A stretch of DNA of 64,000 bases from Acidobacteriota bacterium (GTDB taxonomy: Bacteria; Acidobacteriota; Holophagae; Holophagales; Holophagaceae). The DNA lies in the NCBI GenBank assembly GCA_016195985.1, contig JACPYP010000016.1:310001-374000 (forward strand), in the 5' to 3' direction. A program made the position numbers and the translations under genes. Below are positions 1 through 9,184 of this stretch, in pieces (within the stretch, counting starts at the first letter, position 1; each line of letters opens with the position of its first letter). Under the pieces are notes generated by a model, which did no database searches, had not been told where the DNA came from, and saw only the letters and a program-made list of their open reading frames with translations.

Positions 1-61
1 CCCGCTTCGGCATCGGGTCCGTGTGGTTTCATCACGGCCGCCCCCGGCCTAGGAGAACGGC

Positions 62-3000
62 ATGAATCGAAGGACCGCAACCCTCACCCTCACAGCCCTG
101 GCCTGCTGCATGGTCGCCTCAGCCCAAACGACTTCCACGGCCGGCGCGGTGCGCGGCGTGATCCGGGACAAGGGAGGCAAGGTCATTTCCGGCGCCACCA
201 TCAACCTGCGCAACCGTGAGACGGGCCTGGCCCGCAGCACCAGCTCCAACGCCGACGGCGAGTACCGCGTGGGGCTTCTTCCCGTGGGCACCTACGAGAT
301 CACCGTCAGCGCCTCCGGCATGAGGACGGTGAAGGATGCCAACATCCAGGTGCTGCTGGGCCAAAACGCCATCGCAAACTTCAGCGTAGACCGGGCCGAG
401 GCCTCGGCCATGGTCGAGGTCGTGGGCGCCTCCGCTGGTGTGGACACCAAGCAGATCAATGTCATCACCAGCGTGGATTCGGCCACCATCGAGGCTGTGC
501 CCCTGGTCAGCCGCAACTTCACCGATGTGGCCAAGCTGTCGCCGGGTGTGGTGGCCGGCAACGGCAACCGCATGGTGGTGGAAGGCGGCCGCCAGATCTT
601 CAACGCCATCCAGATCGACGGCGCCAGCAACAATTCCGCCTTCTTCAACGAGCAGCGCGGTGGCGTCTACACGCCCTTCATCTTCGGCGCCGACACCATC
701 AAGGAACTGCAGATTGTCACCAATGGCTTCGACGTCCAGTACGCCCAGGCCGGTGCCACCGTGAACGCCGTCACCAAGACCGGCACCAACGAATTCGGCG
801 GCAGCGCCCTCTACCAGATCCGCCGCACCAGCTGGAGCGCCAAGCCCAAGGCCATTCCCTACGATCCCAATCACACCTTCAACACGCCCACGAACCTCCA
901 GCGCTTCAACGACTCCAACAACGTCAACTTCAATGTGGGCGGCGCCCTCATCAAGGACAAGCTGTGGTACTTCGTGGGCGTCGAGCGCTTCCACAAGAGC
1001 ATCACGGCCAATCCCATCCCCACGGCCATCACCACTGCCACTGGCATGACCCAGACCGATTTCAACAACATGGTCGGCTCCCGCCTCGGCCAGGTGCTGA
1101 CGAATCCCAACGGGCTCACCCTGGCTCAGGAACTCGGCAACCCGGGCCAGGGGACCCCGGCTCATCCCTACCCCATGGAGAACACCAACACGGTGTACTT
1201 CGGGCGCCTGGATTATTCGTTGAACGAGAACCACCGCTTCGTGCTGCGCATGAACTACCAGACGATGACGGACACCCTGCTCAACACCAGCGCCAACGCG
1301 AACAACGCCGAAAGCAACAACATCCCCACGGTCACCAACGCCATCAGCTGGGTGGTGGAGGCCAACGACATCTGGACCAACGAACTGTTCACGGAAAGCC
1401 GCCTGCAGATCGCCCGCGAGGCCCGGCCCATGCGGAACAACTCCGTGGCGGGCGTGCCTTCCATCGAGGTGCCCACCAGCGCCAGCTTCATGGCCTTCGG
1501 CACCAAGACCTCCACACCCCGCGAGAGCAACGAGAACACCATGCAGTTGTTCTCTTCCACCACCTGGAACCACGGCGACATCCAGATCAAGGGCGGCCTG
1601 GACCTGATGAAGGTGGACGTGGACAACCAGTTCTTCCAGAACAACGCCGGTCGCTTCCAGTTTGGAACCTACGGAGCCGCCGCCGCCTGGGCCAGTGGCA
1701 CCCTGGCCGCCACGCCCAATACCGGCCAGATCACTTACAGCGGCGCCGTCAGTCCCTACAGGGGCCGCATCCAGATGTGGACCAAGACGGAAGGGTTCTT
1801 CGGGCAGGTTCAGTACTCGGGCCTCCTGGACAAGCGGCTGACCCTGACTGCCGGCCTTCGCAGCCTCAATCAGTCCTTTTCGGACAATCCGGCTCCCAAC
1901 CCGAACTTCCAGGGGCTCGACCAGGCCACCAGCGCCAAGGCTTTGGATCCCCGGTTCGCCTTCAGCTATGACCTGGACGGCCAAGGCAAGACGGTCATCC
2001 GCGGCGGCTACGGCAGCTTCACCAGCCCCACGCCGCTGCTGCTGCACTCCAACACCATGACCGGCAACGGCCAGATCATCACCAACTACAGCTTCAACCT
2101 GCGTCCCACGGCCCCGGCGGTTCCGAGCGCAGGGGTGCTCGCCCTGTTCAACTCCGGCCTTCTCAGCGCCAACAACCTGATCAGCGGTTCTGCCATGCGT
2201 CACCTGACAGATGCTGAACTGGCCTCGGTCGCCAGCTCGGGGCTGTTCACCGCGGGCTCCTCCTCCACCTCGCTGTGGGACCCCGACAACAAGCTCAGCC
2301 GCTCTAAGAAGACCAGCGTGGGGATCGAGCATGACCTGGGCAACAACCTGGTGCTGGGCCTCACGGCCACCTACGTGAAGTACGAGAACCTGCAGCGCTT
2401 CGAGAACATCAACCTGACCCAGACGGGTGGTCAGCCTTATAACGACGGATACACCCCTGGGATCAATGCGTGGTCTTTCATCACCCGGCCCGGGTACGCC
2501 GTCATCCGCGGCCACCGGGTCGATTTCCTGGGCACGACTCCCGGCAATCCGGGCAGCGGCTTTGGCGACGTCTATCTGGTCAAGACCGACGGCTGGGGCA
2601 ATTACCGCGGTCTCAGCCTCTCGGCCAAGAAAACCTGGGACGCCAAGACCGGCATCATGGCCAATGTCACCTACGCCAAGGCGCAGGATACGGGCTCCTT
2701 CGAGCGCGGCACCTACACGTCGGCCAACTCCAACTTCAGCAGCGAACTGGGCGCCTCGCTCACGCCCGATCCTCAGGATCCCGGGTCCAACTACGGCTAC
2801 GGCGACAGCGATCGCCGCTGGGTGGCCAACGTGGTTGCCTTTTTCCCCATCGCCTGGGGCATCGAGGGTTCCGTTCGCGGCCTCTACCAGAGTGGCCTGC
2901 CCTATTCCGCCTATGTGACCACGGATCTGAACGGCGACGGCATGCAGAACCACTTCGCTCCGGGCCACACCCGCGGGGATCTGCGCCAGCCGGGCTACAC

Positions 3001-3214
3001 CCAGTTCGACGTGCGCCTGAGCCGGAACTTCAAGGTCTACGGCAAGGTCGAGGTGGAGGGCATCATCGACATCTACAACCTGTTCAACAAGGCCGAATTC
3101 AGCGTGCTTTCCCCGAACGGCTACATCATCACCAACGGGGCCTTCGGCCAGCTGAGCAATGTCAACAAGGACCGCACCCGCGAGATGCAACTGGGCATCC
3201 GCGTGAAGTTCTGA
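62..3214 (+). CDS. TonB-dependent receptor, Oar-like
   Basis: A 1050-residue outer-membrane receptor. A signal peptide covers about residues 1-22, followed by a carboxypeptidase-regulatory-like beta-sandwich (about 27-110), a plug domain (about 125-240) and a long TonB-dependent beta-barrel ending in a C-terminal phenylalanine, as barrel proteins usually do. The ATG follows AGGAG at 52-56. Oar-like receptors of this build are abundant in Acidobacteriota and Myxococcota and are thought to import large substrates, usually glycans or peptides, with energy from TonB-ExbBD. No substrate can be read from the sequence and no linked lipoprotein of the SusD kind is present. The stop is 18 bases before the left arm of a terminator that an insertion sequence has split. 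Confidence 0.9.
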   Translation: MNRRTATLTLTALACCMVASAQTTSTAGAVRGVIRDKGGKVISGATINLRNRETGLARSTSSNADGEYRVGLLPVGTYEITVSASGMRTVKDANIQVLLGQNAIANFSVDRAEASAMVEVVGASAGVDTKQINVITSVDSATIEAVPLVSRNFTDVAKLSPGVVAGNGNRMVVEGGRQIFNAIQIDGASNNSAFFNEQRGGVYTPFIFGADTIKELQIVTNGFDVQYAQAGATVNAVTKTGTNEFGGSALYQIRRTSWSAKPKAIPYDPNHTFNTPTNLQRFNDSNNVNFNVGGALIKDKLWYFVGVERFHKSITANPIPTAITTATGMTQTDFNNMVGSRLGQVLTNPNGLTLAQELGNPGQGTPAHPYPMENTNTVYFGRLDYSLNENHRFVLRMNYQTMTDTLLNTSANANNAESNNIPTVTNAISWVVEANDIWTNELFTESRLQIAREARPMRNNSVAGVPSIEVPTSASFMAFGTKTSTPRESNENTMQLFSSTTWNHGDIQIKGGLDLMKVDVDNQFFQNNAGRFQFGTYGAAAAWASGTLAATPNTGQITYSGAVSPYRGRIQMWTKTEGFFGQVQYSGLLDKRLTLTAGLRSLNQSFSDNPAPNPNFQGLDQATSAKALDPRFAFSYDLDGQGKTVIRGGYGSFTSPTPLLLHSNTMTGNGQIITNYSFNLRPTAPAVPSAGVLALFNSGLLSANNLISGSAMRHLTDAELASVASSGLFTAGSSSTSLWDPDNKLSRSKKTSVGIEHDLGNNLVLGLTATYVKYENLQRFENINLTQTGGQPYNDGYTPGINAWSFITRPGYAVIRGHRVDFLGTTPGNPGSGFGDVYLVKTDGWGNYRGLSLSAKKTWDAKTGIMANVTYAKAQDTGSFERGTYTSANSNFSSELGASLTPDPQDPGSNYGYGDSDRRWVANVVAFFPIAWGIEGSVRGLYQSGLPYSAYVTTDLNGDGMQNHFAPGHTRGDLRQPGYTQFDVRLSRNFKVYGKVEVEGIIDIYNLFNKAEFSVLSPNGYIITNGAFGQLSNVNKDRTREMQLGIRVKF

Positions 3215-4632
3215 CGGTCTGCGCGAACGACGAAAAGGCCCCGCAACCGCGGTAATGCCGCTCATTTAAGGTTTTGAAGACAAAGCGGACGTCGTAGCGT
3301 GAGGGTCTGGATTTAACGAGGCGGGGGCATTGTCGCCCCCGCCTTTCTTCTCGGAGGGCCTCTTTAAGCTGCTTGCGCAGGCGGTGGAGCTTGCCGGGGA
3401 TGTTGCCAGGGGCTTGGAGAAGGGCGGCGAAGCTCAGTTCGATCTGGATGTAGTGAAGGGCGCGGATGAAGCTCAGGTCTGTGGGCTGTGTCTTCGCTTC
3501 TAGAGCCGCGCGGGCCATTTCGAGGCGCACGAGGTTGTAGGCGATCAGGGCGCCCCAGATCTCCTGGGTGATGCCTGCTGGGTCCTGGCTGCGCAGGGTC
3601 TGGGGCCCGCCGAGCATCGTCTGCTTCAACTCGCGGTAGCTGGTTTCCACCTCCCAACGGCGTAGGTAGCAGGCGGCGATGTCAGAAGCCTTGAATGTCC
3701 GCCGGTCCATCAGAGAGGTCAGCAGGATACGTTCCCGCCCGTCCGGAAGCACCGGCGCGGGCTTCCCAGTATTCCGGCAGGCCGGGATGCTTGACGCGGG
3801 CCTGGGGTGAGACTTTCATCCGCACGAGAGCGTCCTCCGGAGTTCCAGAAAGGACTTCCCACTTCGTGTGGGCTTTGGATGGGATAAGGAAGTGGCGGTT
3901 CTGGCCCTGGAGGGTGAGTCCCAGGAGGATGGAGGCCGAGAAGAAGCCTTTGTCGAAGACGGTGAGCGAGTGGTTGGGAACGCGAGGGATCAGCTCCTCG
4001 GCATAACGCATCTCGTTGGTTTCGTATTCGCCGAAGGCCATGTCGGCGAGCAGGCGCGTCGGGATGGCAGTGAGGCTGACGCCGCGCACCTGGGGGTAGC
4101 TTGCGACCTTCCCGCTGGCGTAGCCCTGGGCGCCGAAGAAGGCGCGGTTCTCCGGACTGTCGGGCGTGCGGAACGTCGTGCCGTCCATCGCCCACAGCGA
4201 CAACCCCTTCCAGGCGTAGGAGGGCGCATTGAGGACGCACCAGGCTTGGGCGGTGCGTTCAAAAAGGACTGCCAGCGGTTCAGCCCCAAGGCGCTGACGA
4301 GCCTGACAGATGCCGGCGCGCGTGACCGCGGAGGCGGACCCATTGGGCAGCGCCAGATCCAGGTTCTCCAGGACCTCAGACATGGACGTGCGGCGGTAGA
4401 GCGCCAACGCGATCACCAGCCAGACGACCTGCTCCGCGGGCAGCCGCCGCCTGCGTATGCTCGCCGAGCCCGTGGCCGAGAGCGCTTCCTCGATCCAGGC
4501 CAACGGCAGGTGTGCGCCCAGCCGCCCCAGCCCCTCCATCGGGAAACCGCTGCAAGCTGCGCCGAATTCAGACTCGAATAGGGCTGCCATCGCCATCACT
4601 GGCTTGTACAACGGGCTTGTAGATAAGTACAT
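3162..4632 (-). pseudogene. IS4-family transposase, frameshifted
   Basis: The first frame (4632 to about 3753) has the IS4 N-terminal domain and the first two acidic catalytic residues, in WAMDGTTF and VFDKGFF. The second frame (about 3752 to 3162) carries the third, in the IS4 signature Y-(2)-R-(3)-E-(6)-K, seen as YLRRWEVETSYRELK. Joining them needs removal of one base near 3753, giving ARAVLPDGRE. IS4 elements are not known for programmed frameshifting, so this is read as a mutation or an error. The second frame has no stop inside the element: it runs through the left repeat and ends in host DNA at 3162. An alternative start is the in-frame ATG of MAMAALF, twelve codons in. Confidence 0.85.
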
Positions 4633-4669
4633 AGAAAAATGCCGCTCAGGATTAACTGAGCGGCATTAC
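3252..4669 (-). mobile_element. IS4-family insertion sequence
   Basis: An element of about 1.42 kb bounded by 18-bp terminal inverted repeats at 3252-3269 and 4652-4669 that differ at one position. It carries one transposase gene on the minus strand. No clean target duplication is visible: ACCGC occurs next to both ends (3246-3250 and 4668-4672) but overlaps the right repeat, so the exact boundary is uncertain by a few bases. The transposase is interrupted by a frameshift, so the copy is probably inactive unless this is a sequencing error. Confidence 0.85.
4638..4667. repeat. Hairpin at the upstream end of the insertion sequence
   Basis: AATGCCGCTCA at 4638-4648 is followed nine bases later by its exact complement at 4657-4667, which is also part of the right terminal repeat. 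The 11-bp stem ends six bases before the transposase start at 4632. A hairpin at this place could stop readthrough transcripts from being translated, as described for other insertion sequences; that role is inferred. Confidence 0.6.
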
Positions 4670-4705
4670 CGCATTCGCGGGGCCTTTTTGCAGGTGCTGG
4701 AGGGA

Positions 4706-6256
4706 TCAGATCCTGAAGCGGGCCACCAGGGCATTGAGCTGTTCGGCCAGGTGGCTGAGTTCGTCCACGGTGCGGGTGGATTCCTTGATGGTGGCGGCCA
4801 TCTGCTCCATGGCCGCGGCGTTCTGCTCGGCGATGGCCGTGAGGTTGCCCATGGCGGCCACCACGGACTGGCTGTCGCGGCTCTGGGTTTCGCTCTGGGT
4901 GCCGATGGTCTTCATCCGCTCGGCGGATTCGGTGATGGCGCTCTGGATGCTGGTGAGGGCCTCGCCGGCGGTGTTCACCATCTTGGTGCCGTCGCCGATG
5001 GCGCGGTTCGATGTCTGGATGAGGGCCGTGATCTCCTTGGCGGCCGTGGCGCTGCGCTCGGCCAGCTTGCGCACTTCTTCGGCGACCACCGCGAAGCCCT
5101 TGCCGTGCTCGCCGGCCTTGGCGGCCTCGATGGCGGCGTTGAGGGAGAGCAGGTTGGTCTGGTTGGCGATCTCGGTGATGACGGTGAGGATGTTGCCGAT
5201 CTGCTTCGAGTTCTGGTTGATGGCCTGCATACCCGTGATGGCGCTGCCCACGGCCGTGCCGCCCTTGCCGGCGGCCTGCTGGGCCTGCTCGAACACGCCC
5301 AGGGCGTCGCCCACGTTGGAATTGACCACCTGGGAGGCTCCGGCGATGCCTTGGACGCTGGCGGTGGTGGTGCTGACGCTGGCTTTCTGGCTTTCGGCCG
5401 AATGCGCGATGCTCTGGGCGGTGCTGTGCATCTCCGACATGCCCGCGGACATCTGCAGGGAGCCTGAGGCGATGTTGGTGGAAATGACCATCACCTGCTG
5501 CACGATCTGATGGATGTTGTCGATGAAGCGGTTGAAGTGGCCGGCCAGGGCGGCGATCTCATCGTTGCCGTGGACTTCCAGGCGGGCGGTGAGGTCGCCT
5601 TCGCCCTCCGAGATGTCCCTCATGCGCCGCTGGATGTTCTCCACGGGGGTGACGATGGCATTCCCCAACAGGAAGGCTGCCGCGATTCCGGCGCCGACCA
5701 TCAGCGCGCCGAGGATCAGCATGCCCACCAGGGCGCCCCCCTGGTCCTTGCGCAGGCGGTCCCGGTTCACCAGGAGCATGAGGTACGACTTCGCGGTGGC
5801 GCCTTCGACCTTCACGAGGGCGGCCATCACCAGGTAGCCGTCTTTCTCGAAGGAGGGATGGTCTTTGCTCGGATCCTTGGTGACTTCTTTGATGACGGCT
5901 TCCGCGAAGGGCGCCATGTCGATCTGGGAGGGCTTGGCCTTGGATTTGGTGACGACCTTGGCGGCCTTGGTGCCGGGATCCTGAGTGATGAGGGCGGCCT
6001 GGGTGACGTCCGCGTCGTCCTTCATGCCGTCGAGGCCGCGTTCCACCAGGCCCATGTCCTCGAACTGGACGCCGGACTGGATGCCGTCAGCCACCAGGCC
6101 CGCGAGGCTGTCCGCCTTGAGGCGCAGGCCGTCGTTGAGGGCCGAATTCAGCCGCCATAGGGAAAAGACGGTGGAAGCCAGCCCGAGCACGACCGCAAGG
6201 GCCAGGATCGAATACAGCAGCTTCTTTCGAATGTTGAGGTTGTTCCAGAATTCCAT
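4706..6256 (-). CDS. Methyl-accepting chemotaxis protein
   Basis: A 516-residue transducer with the classical layout. A first transmembrane helix (about 13-35) is followed by a periplasmic sensor region of about 135 residues with no recognised family, a second helix (about 173-197), a HAMP domain (about 198-250) and a methyl-accepting signalling domain to the end. The highly conserved hairpin tip, including [18 protein letters not shown], lies near residues 355-375. It relays ligand binding to CheA/CheW. The C-terminus (VARFRI) lacks the CheR/CheB docking pentapeptide. The ATG follows AGGGGCGG with good spacing. It lies 66 bases downstream of mutS2 on the same strand, but no functional link is apparent. 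Confidence 0.93.
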   Translation of the reverse strand: MEFWNNLNIRKKLLYSILALAVVLGLASTVFSLWRLNSALNDGLRLKADSLAGLVADGIQSGVQFEDMGLVERGLDGMKDDADVTQAALITQDPGTKAAKVVTKSKAKPSQIDMAPFAEAVIKEVTKDPSKDHPSFEKDGYLVMAALVKVEGATAKSYLMLLVNRDRLRKDQGGALVGMLILGALMVGAGIAAAFLLGNAIVTPVENIQRRMRDISEGEGDLTARLEVHGNDEIAALAGHFNRFIDNIHQIVQQVMVISTNIASGSLQMSAGMSEMHSTAQSIAHSAESQKASVSTTTASVQGIAGASQVVNSNVGDALGVFEQAQQAAGKGGTAVGSAITGMQAINQNSKQIGNILTVITEIANQTNLLSLNAAIEAAKAGEHGKGFAVVAEEVRKLAERSATAAKEITALIQTSNRAIGDGTKMVNTAGEALTSIQSAITESAERMKTIGTQSETQSRDSQSVVAAMGNLTAIAEQNAAAMEQMAATIKESTRTVDELSHLAEQLNALVARFRI

Positions 6257-6322
6257 GGTCCGCCCCTGAACAGGTATGCCACTGCATCGGGACCCTTCTT
6301 CAGGGAGTTGAATTTTTGGGGT

Positions 6323-8743
6323 TTATCTCAGAGTGATGACGGTGGCTCCGGCCCCGCCCTGGGCCTGGGGAGCGTCCTCTACCCGGGAGATGCCCGGGTG
6401 GCCCTGCAAGGCCTCCCGGACGGCGGCTTTCAATTTTCCGGTGCCGTGGCCGTGGACGATGCGGATATACCTGCTGCCTGCGGCCAGGGCCTCCTCCACG
6501 AACCGGTAGACCTCGCTGTCCACGTCGTCGCTGGCCCGGCCGATGAGGTTCATTTCGGACTCGACATTCTGTGTCTCAGTCCGCACCCGAACGCGTCCGC
6601 CGGTTTTCGGCGCGGCCTCCCGGGCGGCGATGGGCTCCAGTTCGCCCAGGCGGCATTCCAGCCTGCGGCCCTGGGGGGTTTCCAGGGTGGCCCGGTCGGC
6701 CCGAAGGACCACCACCCGGCCCTCCACCCCCAAGCCCTTGTGCCGGGCATAGCCGCCTTCCCGGACTTCCAGGGGGGCGGAGGCGCGGGCGGGCGGGCGG
6801 GCGGGCTTCAATTCGGCTTCGGCAAGGCGGGTGAGCTGCTTGACCCGCTCGTGGGCTTCGGTGCCGAGCCGGTCCGGATTCACGGCCCCGGCCTTCTGCC
6901 TCTCTTTCAGCTCCCGCACCAGGCGTTTGCCTTCGTGATCGAGGAAGTCCAGCACCCGGGCCACTTTTTCCCGGGATTCCCTCTGGAACGCCTCGCGTTC
7001 CTCGCGCAGCTTTTCCTCCCGCTGGCCGAGGATGGTCCGGTCCTTCTCGACGGCGGCCTGGGACTGGCGCAGGGTTTCGGCCTCCTCCAGCAGGCGGGTC
7101 CGCTCGCCCTCCAGTTCCCGCAGGAAGTCCCGCCAATCCTGCTCGCGCTTGCCCAGCACCTTGTCCGCATGGTCGAGCACGGGCCTGGGCAGGCCCAGCC
7201 GGGCGGCGATGGCAAGGGCCCGGCTCTGCCCGGGCTGGCCCACCAGCAGGCGATAGGTGGGCGCCAGGCGCTCTTCGTCGAACTGCACCGAGGCGTTCTG
7301 GAAGCGCGCGTGCCGGAGGGCCCATTGACTGATCTCGCCCAGGTGGGTGGAGCAGAGGATCCAGCAGTGGCGCCGCGATAGCGTCTGCAGCACGGCGATG
7401 CCCAGGGCCGCCCCCTCCTTGGGATCCGTGCCGGTGCCCAGTTCGTCCAGCAGCACCAGGCCGCCGTCATGGACGTTTTTCAGGATCTTCTTCAAATGCA
7501 GGATATGGCTGCTGAAGGTCGACAGGCTTCCTGTGATGGTCTGATGGTCGCCGATGTCCGCATGGAGGCTGGGCAGGGCCGGGAAGGCCGATCCCTCTTT
7601 GGCGGAAACGGCGCAACCGCAGGAGGCCAGCGTCGAGAGGAGGCCCACAGTCTTGAGCACCACGGTCTTGCCGCCGGTGTTGGAGCCGGAAATGATCAGC
7701 CCCGGCTTGCCGGCTTCCAGCACGAGGTTGAGGGGCACCACCGGGTGGGGCAGGGGGTCGAGGCCCATGGCCTCCCGCACGGTGGGAAGCAGCATCGGGT
7801 GCCGGGCCTCCAGCAGGCAGAGCCGCCCCTGGCGGGGGTCGCTGGCCAGCTCGGGCAGGTGCCCGTCGCAGAGGGCGGCCCAGCGCAGCAGGGCCAGGGC
7901 CTGATCGGCCAGGGCCTGGAGGTCGCGCCAGCGGAGGAAATCCTCCTTCCGGGCGCGCAGCTCGGCCAGCAGGTCCCGCAGGAAGGCCTGCACGGCCTGG
8001 GCGTAGTCGCGGTCCGCCTCCACGAAGGCGTTGTTGAGGGGCACGGCCTCCATGGGCTCCACGAACACCGTGGCTCCGCTGCCGCTGCGGTCCAGCACCA
8101 GGCCGGGCATCAATCCGCGGCGCTCCTGGCGCACAGGCAGGCAGAAGCGTCCGTTGCGTTCCACCACCGTGGCTTCATTGAAGGCGTCGGGCGTGGCGCG
8201 CAGCAGCTTCTGGAGCTTGGCCTGCACGGCCTGGAAGGCGTCCTGCCGGCTGCGGTGCAGGCTGGCCAGGGCGGGGATCCGCAGCGGGTCCAGCTGGCCG
8301 TCTTCGTTGAAGCTCTTCGCCAGCCGTTCGGCCAGGGGGCCAGGGTCCGGCAACAGGGCCGCCGTCACTTGCAGCGGGTCGATGCCCAGGTGCGTGCCGG
8401 GGGGAGCGGGGCGGGCGCTGGGCCAGGCGAGGTCGCTCAGGGTCTGCAGCAGGCGGGCCAGGGCCCGCAGCCCGTCCCGCAGCTGCCGCCAATGCTCTGG
8501 CAGCAGCCAGCCCGCGGGATTCAGCAGTTCGGCCAGGGATTCATCCATGGCCAGGATGGGAAGGCGGTCCGGCGTGGTGGTCCAGGTTTCCTGGAGTTCC
8601 AGCTGGTGGAGGCGGCGCAATCCGGCGGAATGATCCCAGGGATGCATGGCGCCCAGGGCCGCCCGTCCGGATCCGGTTCTCGCTCCGGACTGGATCAGAC
8701 GCAGGGCTTCGGAGAATTCCAGGGCTTCGAGTTCAGGGTTCAT
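6323..8743 (-). CDS. mutS2: Endonuclease MutS2
   Basis: An 806-residue MutS2 protein. It has the MutS core helical domain, then an ABC-type ATPase with Walker A GSNTGGKT (about residue 350) and Walker B LLDELGTGTD (about 432), a long charged coiled coil (about 500-640), and a C-terminal Smr nuclease domain with the HGHGTG motif near residue 766. The mismatch-recognition domain of MutS is absent, as is normal for MutS2. The family acts against homologous recombination or in rescue of collided ribosomes, depending on species; which applies here cannot be told. The start has only a weak Shine-Dalgarno sequence. The rpsU terminator lies between this gene and rpsU upstream. Confidence 0.95.
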   Translation of the reverse strand: MNPELEALEFSEALRLIQSGARTGSGRAALGAMHPWDHSAGLRRLHQLELQETWTTTPDRLPILAMDESLAELLNPAGWLLPEHWRQLRDGLRALARLLQTLSDLAWPSARPAPPGTHLGIDPLQVTAALLPDPGPLAERLAKSFNEDGQLDPLRIPALASLHRSRQDAFQAVQAKLQKLLRATPDAFNEATVVERNGRFCLPVRQERRGLMPGLVLDRSGSGATVFVEPMEAVPLNNAFVEADRDYAQAVQAFLRDLLAELRARKEDFLRWRDLQALADQALALLRWAALCDGHLPELASDPRQGRLCLLEARHPMLLPTVREAMGLDPLPHPVVPLNLVLEAGKPGLIISGSNTGGKTVVLKTVGLLSTLASCGCAVSAKEGSAFPALPSLHADIGDHQTITGSLSTFSSHILHLKKILKNVHDGGLVLLDELGTGTDPKEGAALGIAVLQTLSRRHCWILCSTHLGEISQWALRHARFQNASVQFDEERLAPTYRLLVGQPGQSRALAIAARLGLPRPVLDHADKVLGKREQDWRDFLRELEGERTRLLEEAETLRQSQAAVEKDRTILGQREEKLREEREAFQRESREKVARVLDFLDHEGKRLVRELKERQKAGAVNPDRLGTEAHERVKQLTRLAEAELKPARPPARASAPLEVREGGYARHKGLGVEGRVVVLRADRATLETPQGRRLECRLGELEPIAAREAAPKTGGRVRVRTETQNVESEMNLIGRASDDVDSEVYRFVEEALAAGSRYIRIVHGHGTGKLKAAVREALQGHPGISRVEDAPQAQGGAGATVITLR

Positions 8744-8784
8744 CGGGGGTTCTTCGGGGCTCAGGTGTCAGTCTTCAGTAAAGC

Positions 8785-8811
8785 AAAAGGCCCGCTCGCG
8801 CGGGCCTTTTT
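8785..8811 (-). terminator. Terminator of rpsU
   Basis: AAAAGGCCCGC at 8785-8795, a four-base loop and its complement ending in TTTTT at 8811 form a strong stem that is symmetrical enough to work in both directions. It lies 27 bases beyond the rpsU stop. Confidence 0.8.
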
Positions 8812-8838
8812 AACGCGACGCGCTGCGTCGTGCCGGTA

Positions 8839-9045
8839 TCAACCGATCATGCGGCGCTCTTGCGCGAGGCGCTTCAGGGTCTTCTTACGGGCGGCAAGCA
8901 TCTTCCGCTTTCGCTTGGCGCTGGGCTTCTCGTAGTGCTGGCGCTTCTTCAGCTCGCTGAGGATGCCGGACTTCTCGCACTTCCGCTTGAAGCGGCGAAG
9001 GGCGAACTCGAACGTTTCGTCTTCTTTGACCTTGACCAAAGGCAT
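8839..9045 (-). CDS. rpsU: 30S ribosomal protein S21
   Basis: A 68-residue basic protein starting [19 protein letters not shown], the usual S21 N-terminus, with the lysine/arginine-rich C-terminal half. S21 binds the 30S platform next to the anti-Shine-Dalgarno region of 16S rRNA. The start is fixed by a very strong ribosome-binding site, AAAGGAGGTG, eight bases before the ATG. It is transcribed away from the kinase gene at 9185 and is followed by its own terminator, so it is probably monocistronic. Confidence 0.96.
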   Translation of the reverse strand: MPLVKVKEDETFEFALRRFKRKCEKSGILSELKKRQHYEKPSAKRKRKMLAARKKTLKRLAQERRMIG

Positions 9046-9184
9046 GTGGATGCACCTCCTTTCCCGTGGATTTCGGCCGGGCTGCAGGGCAGGAACGGAC
9101 CGAACGAGAAGTGTATCCCGGATTCCTGGTTATGGCGAGGTCGAATCCCTCCCGTTACTCTGGGATATCTGACCTCGGAGCCCC

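Larger units (their letters stand above)
3233..4688. terminator. Intrinsic terminator split by an insertion sequence
   Basis: The left arm AAAAGGCCCCGC lies at 3233-3244 and its exact complement GCGGGGCCTTTT at 4677-4688, with more T after it. Between them lies the whole insertion sequence. Without it the arms would face each other over a loop of about ten bases and form a bidirectional terminator for the convergent TonB receptor and chemotaxis receptor genes. Confidence 0.75.

Noticed and set aside
119-3265. Long open frame on the minus strand opposite the TonB receptor
   Set aside because: It is a GC-skew shadow: His/Gly/Ala/Val-rich, with no domain, while the plus strand encodes a complete receptor.
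3745-3760. Programmed frameshift in the transposase
   Set aside because: No slippery heptamer or pseudoknot is apparent at the junction, and IS4 elements usually encode the transposase in one frame.
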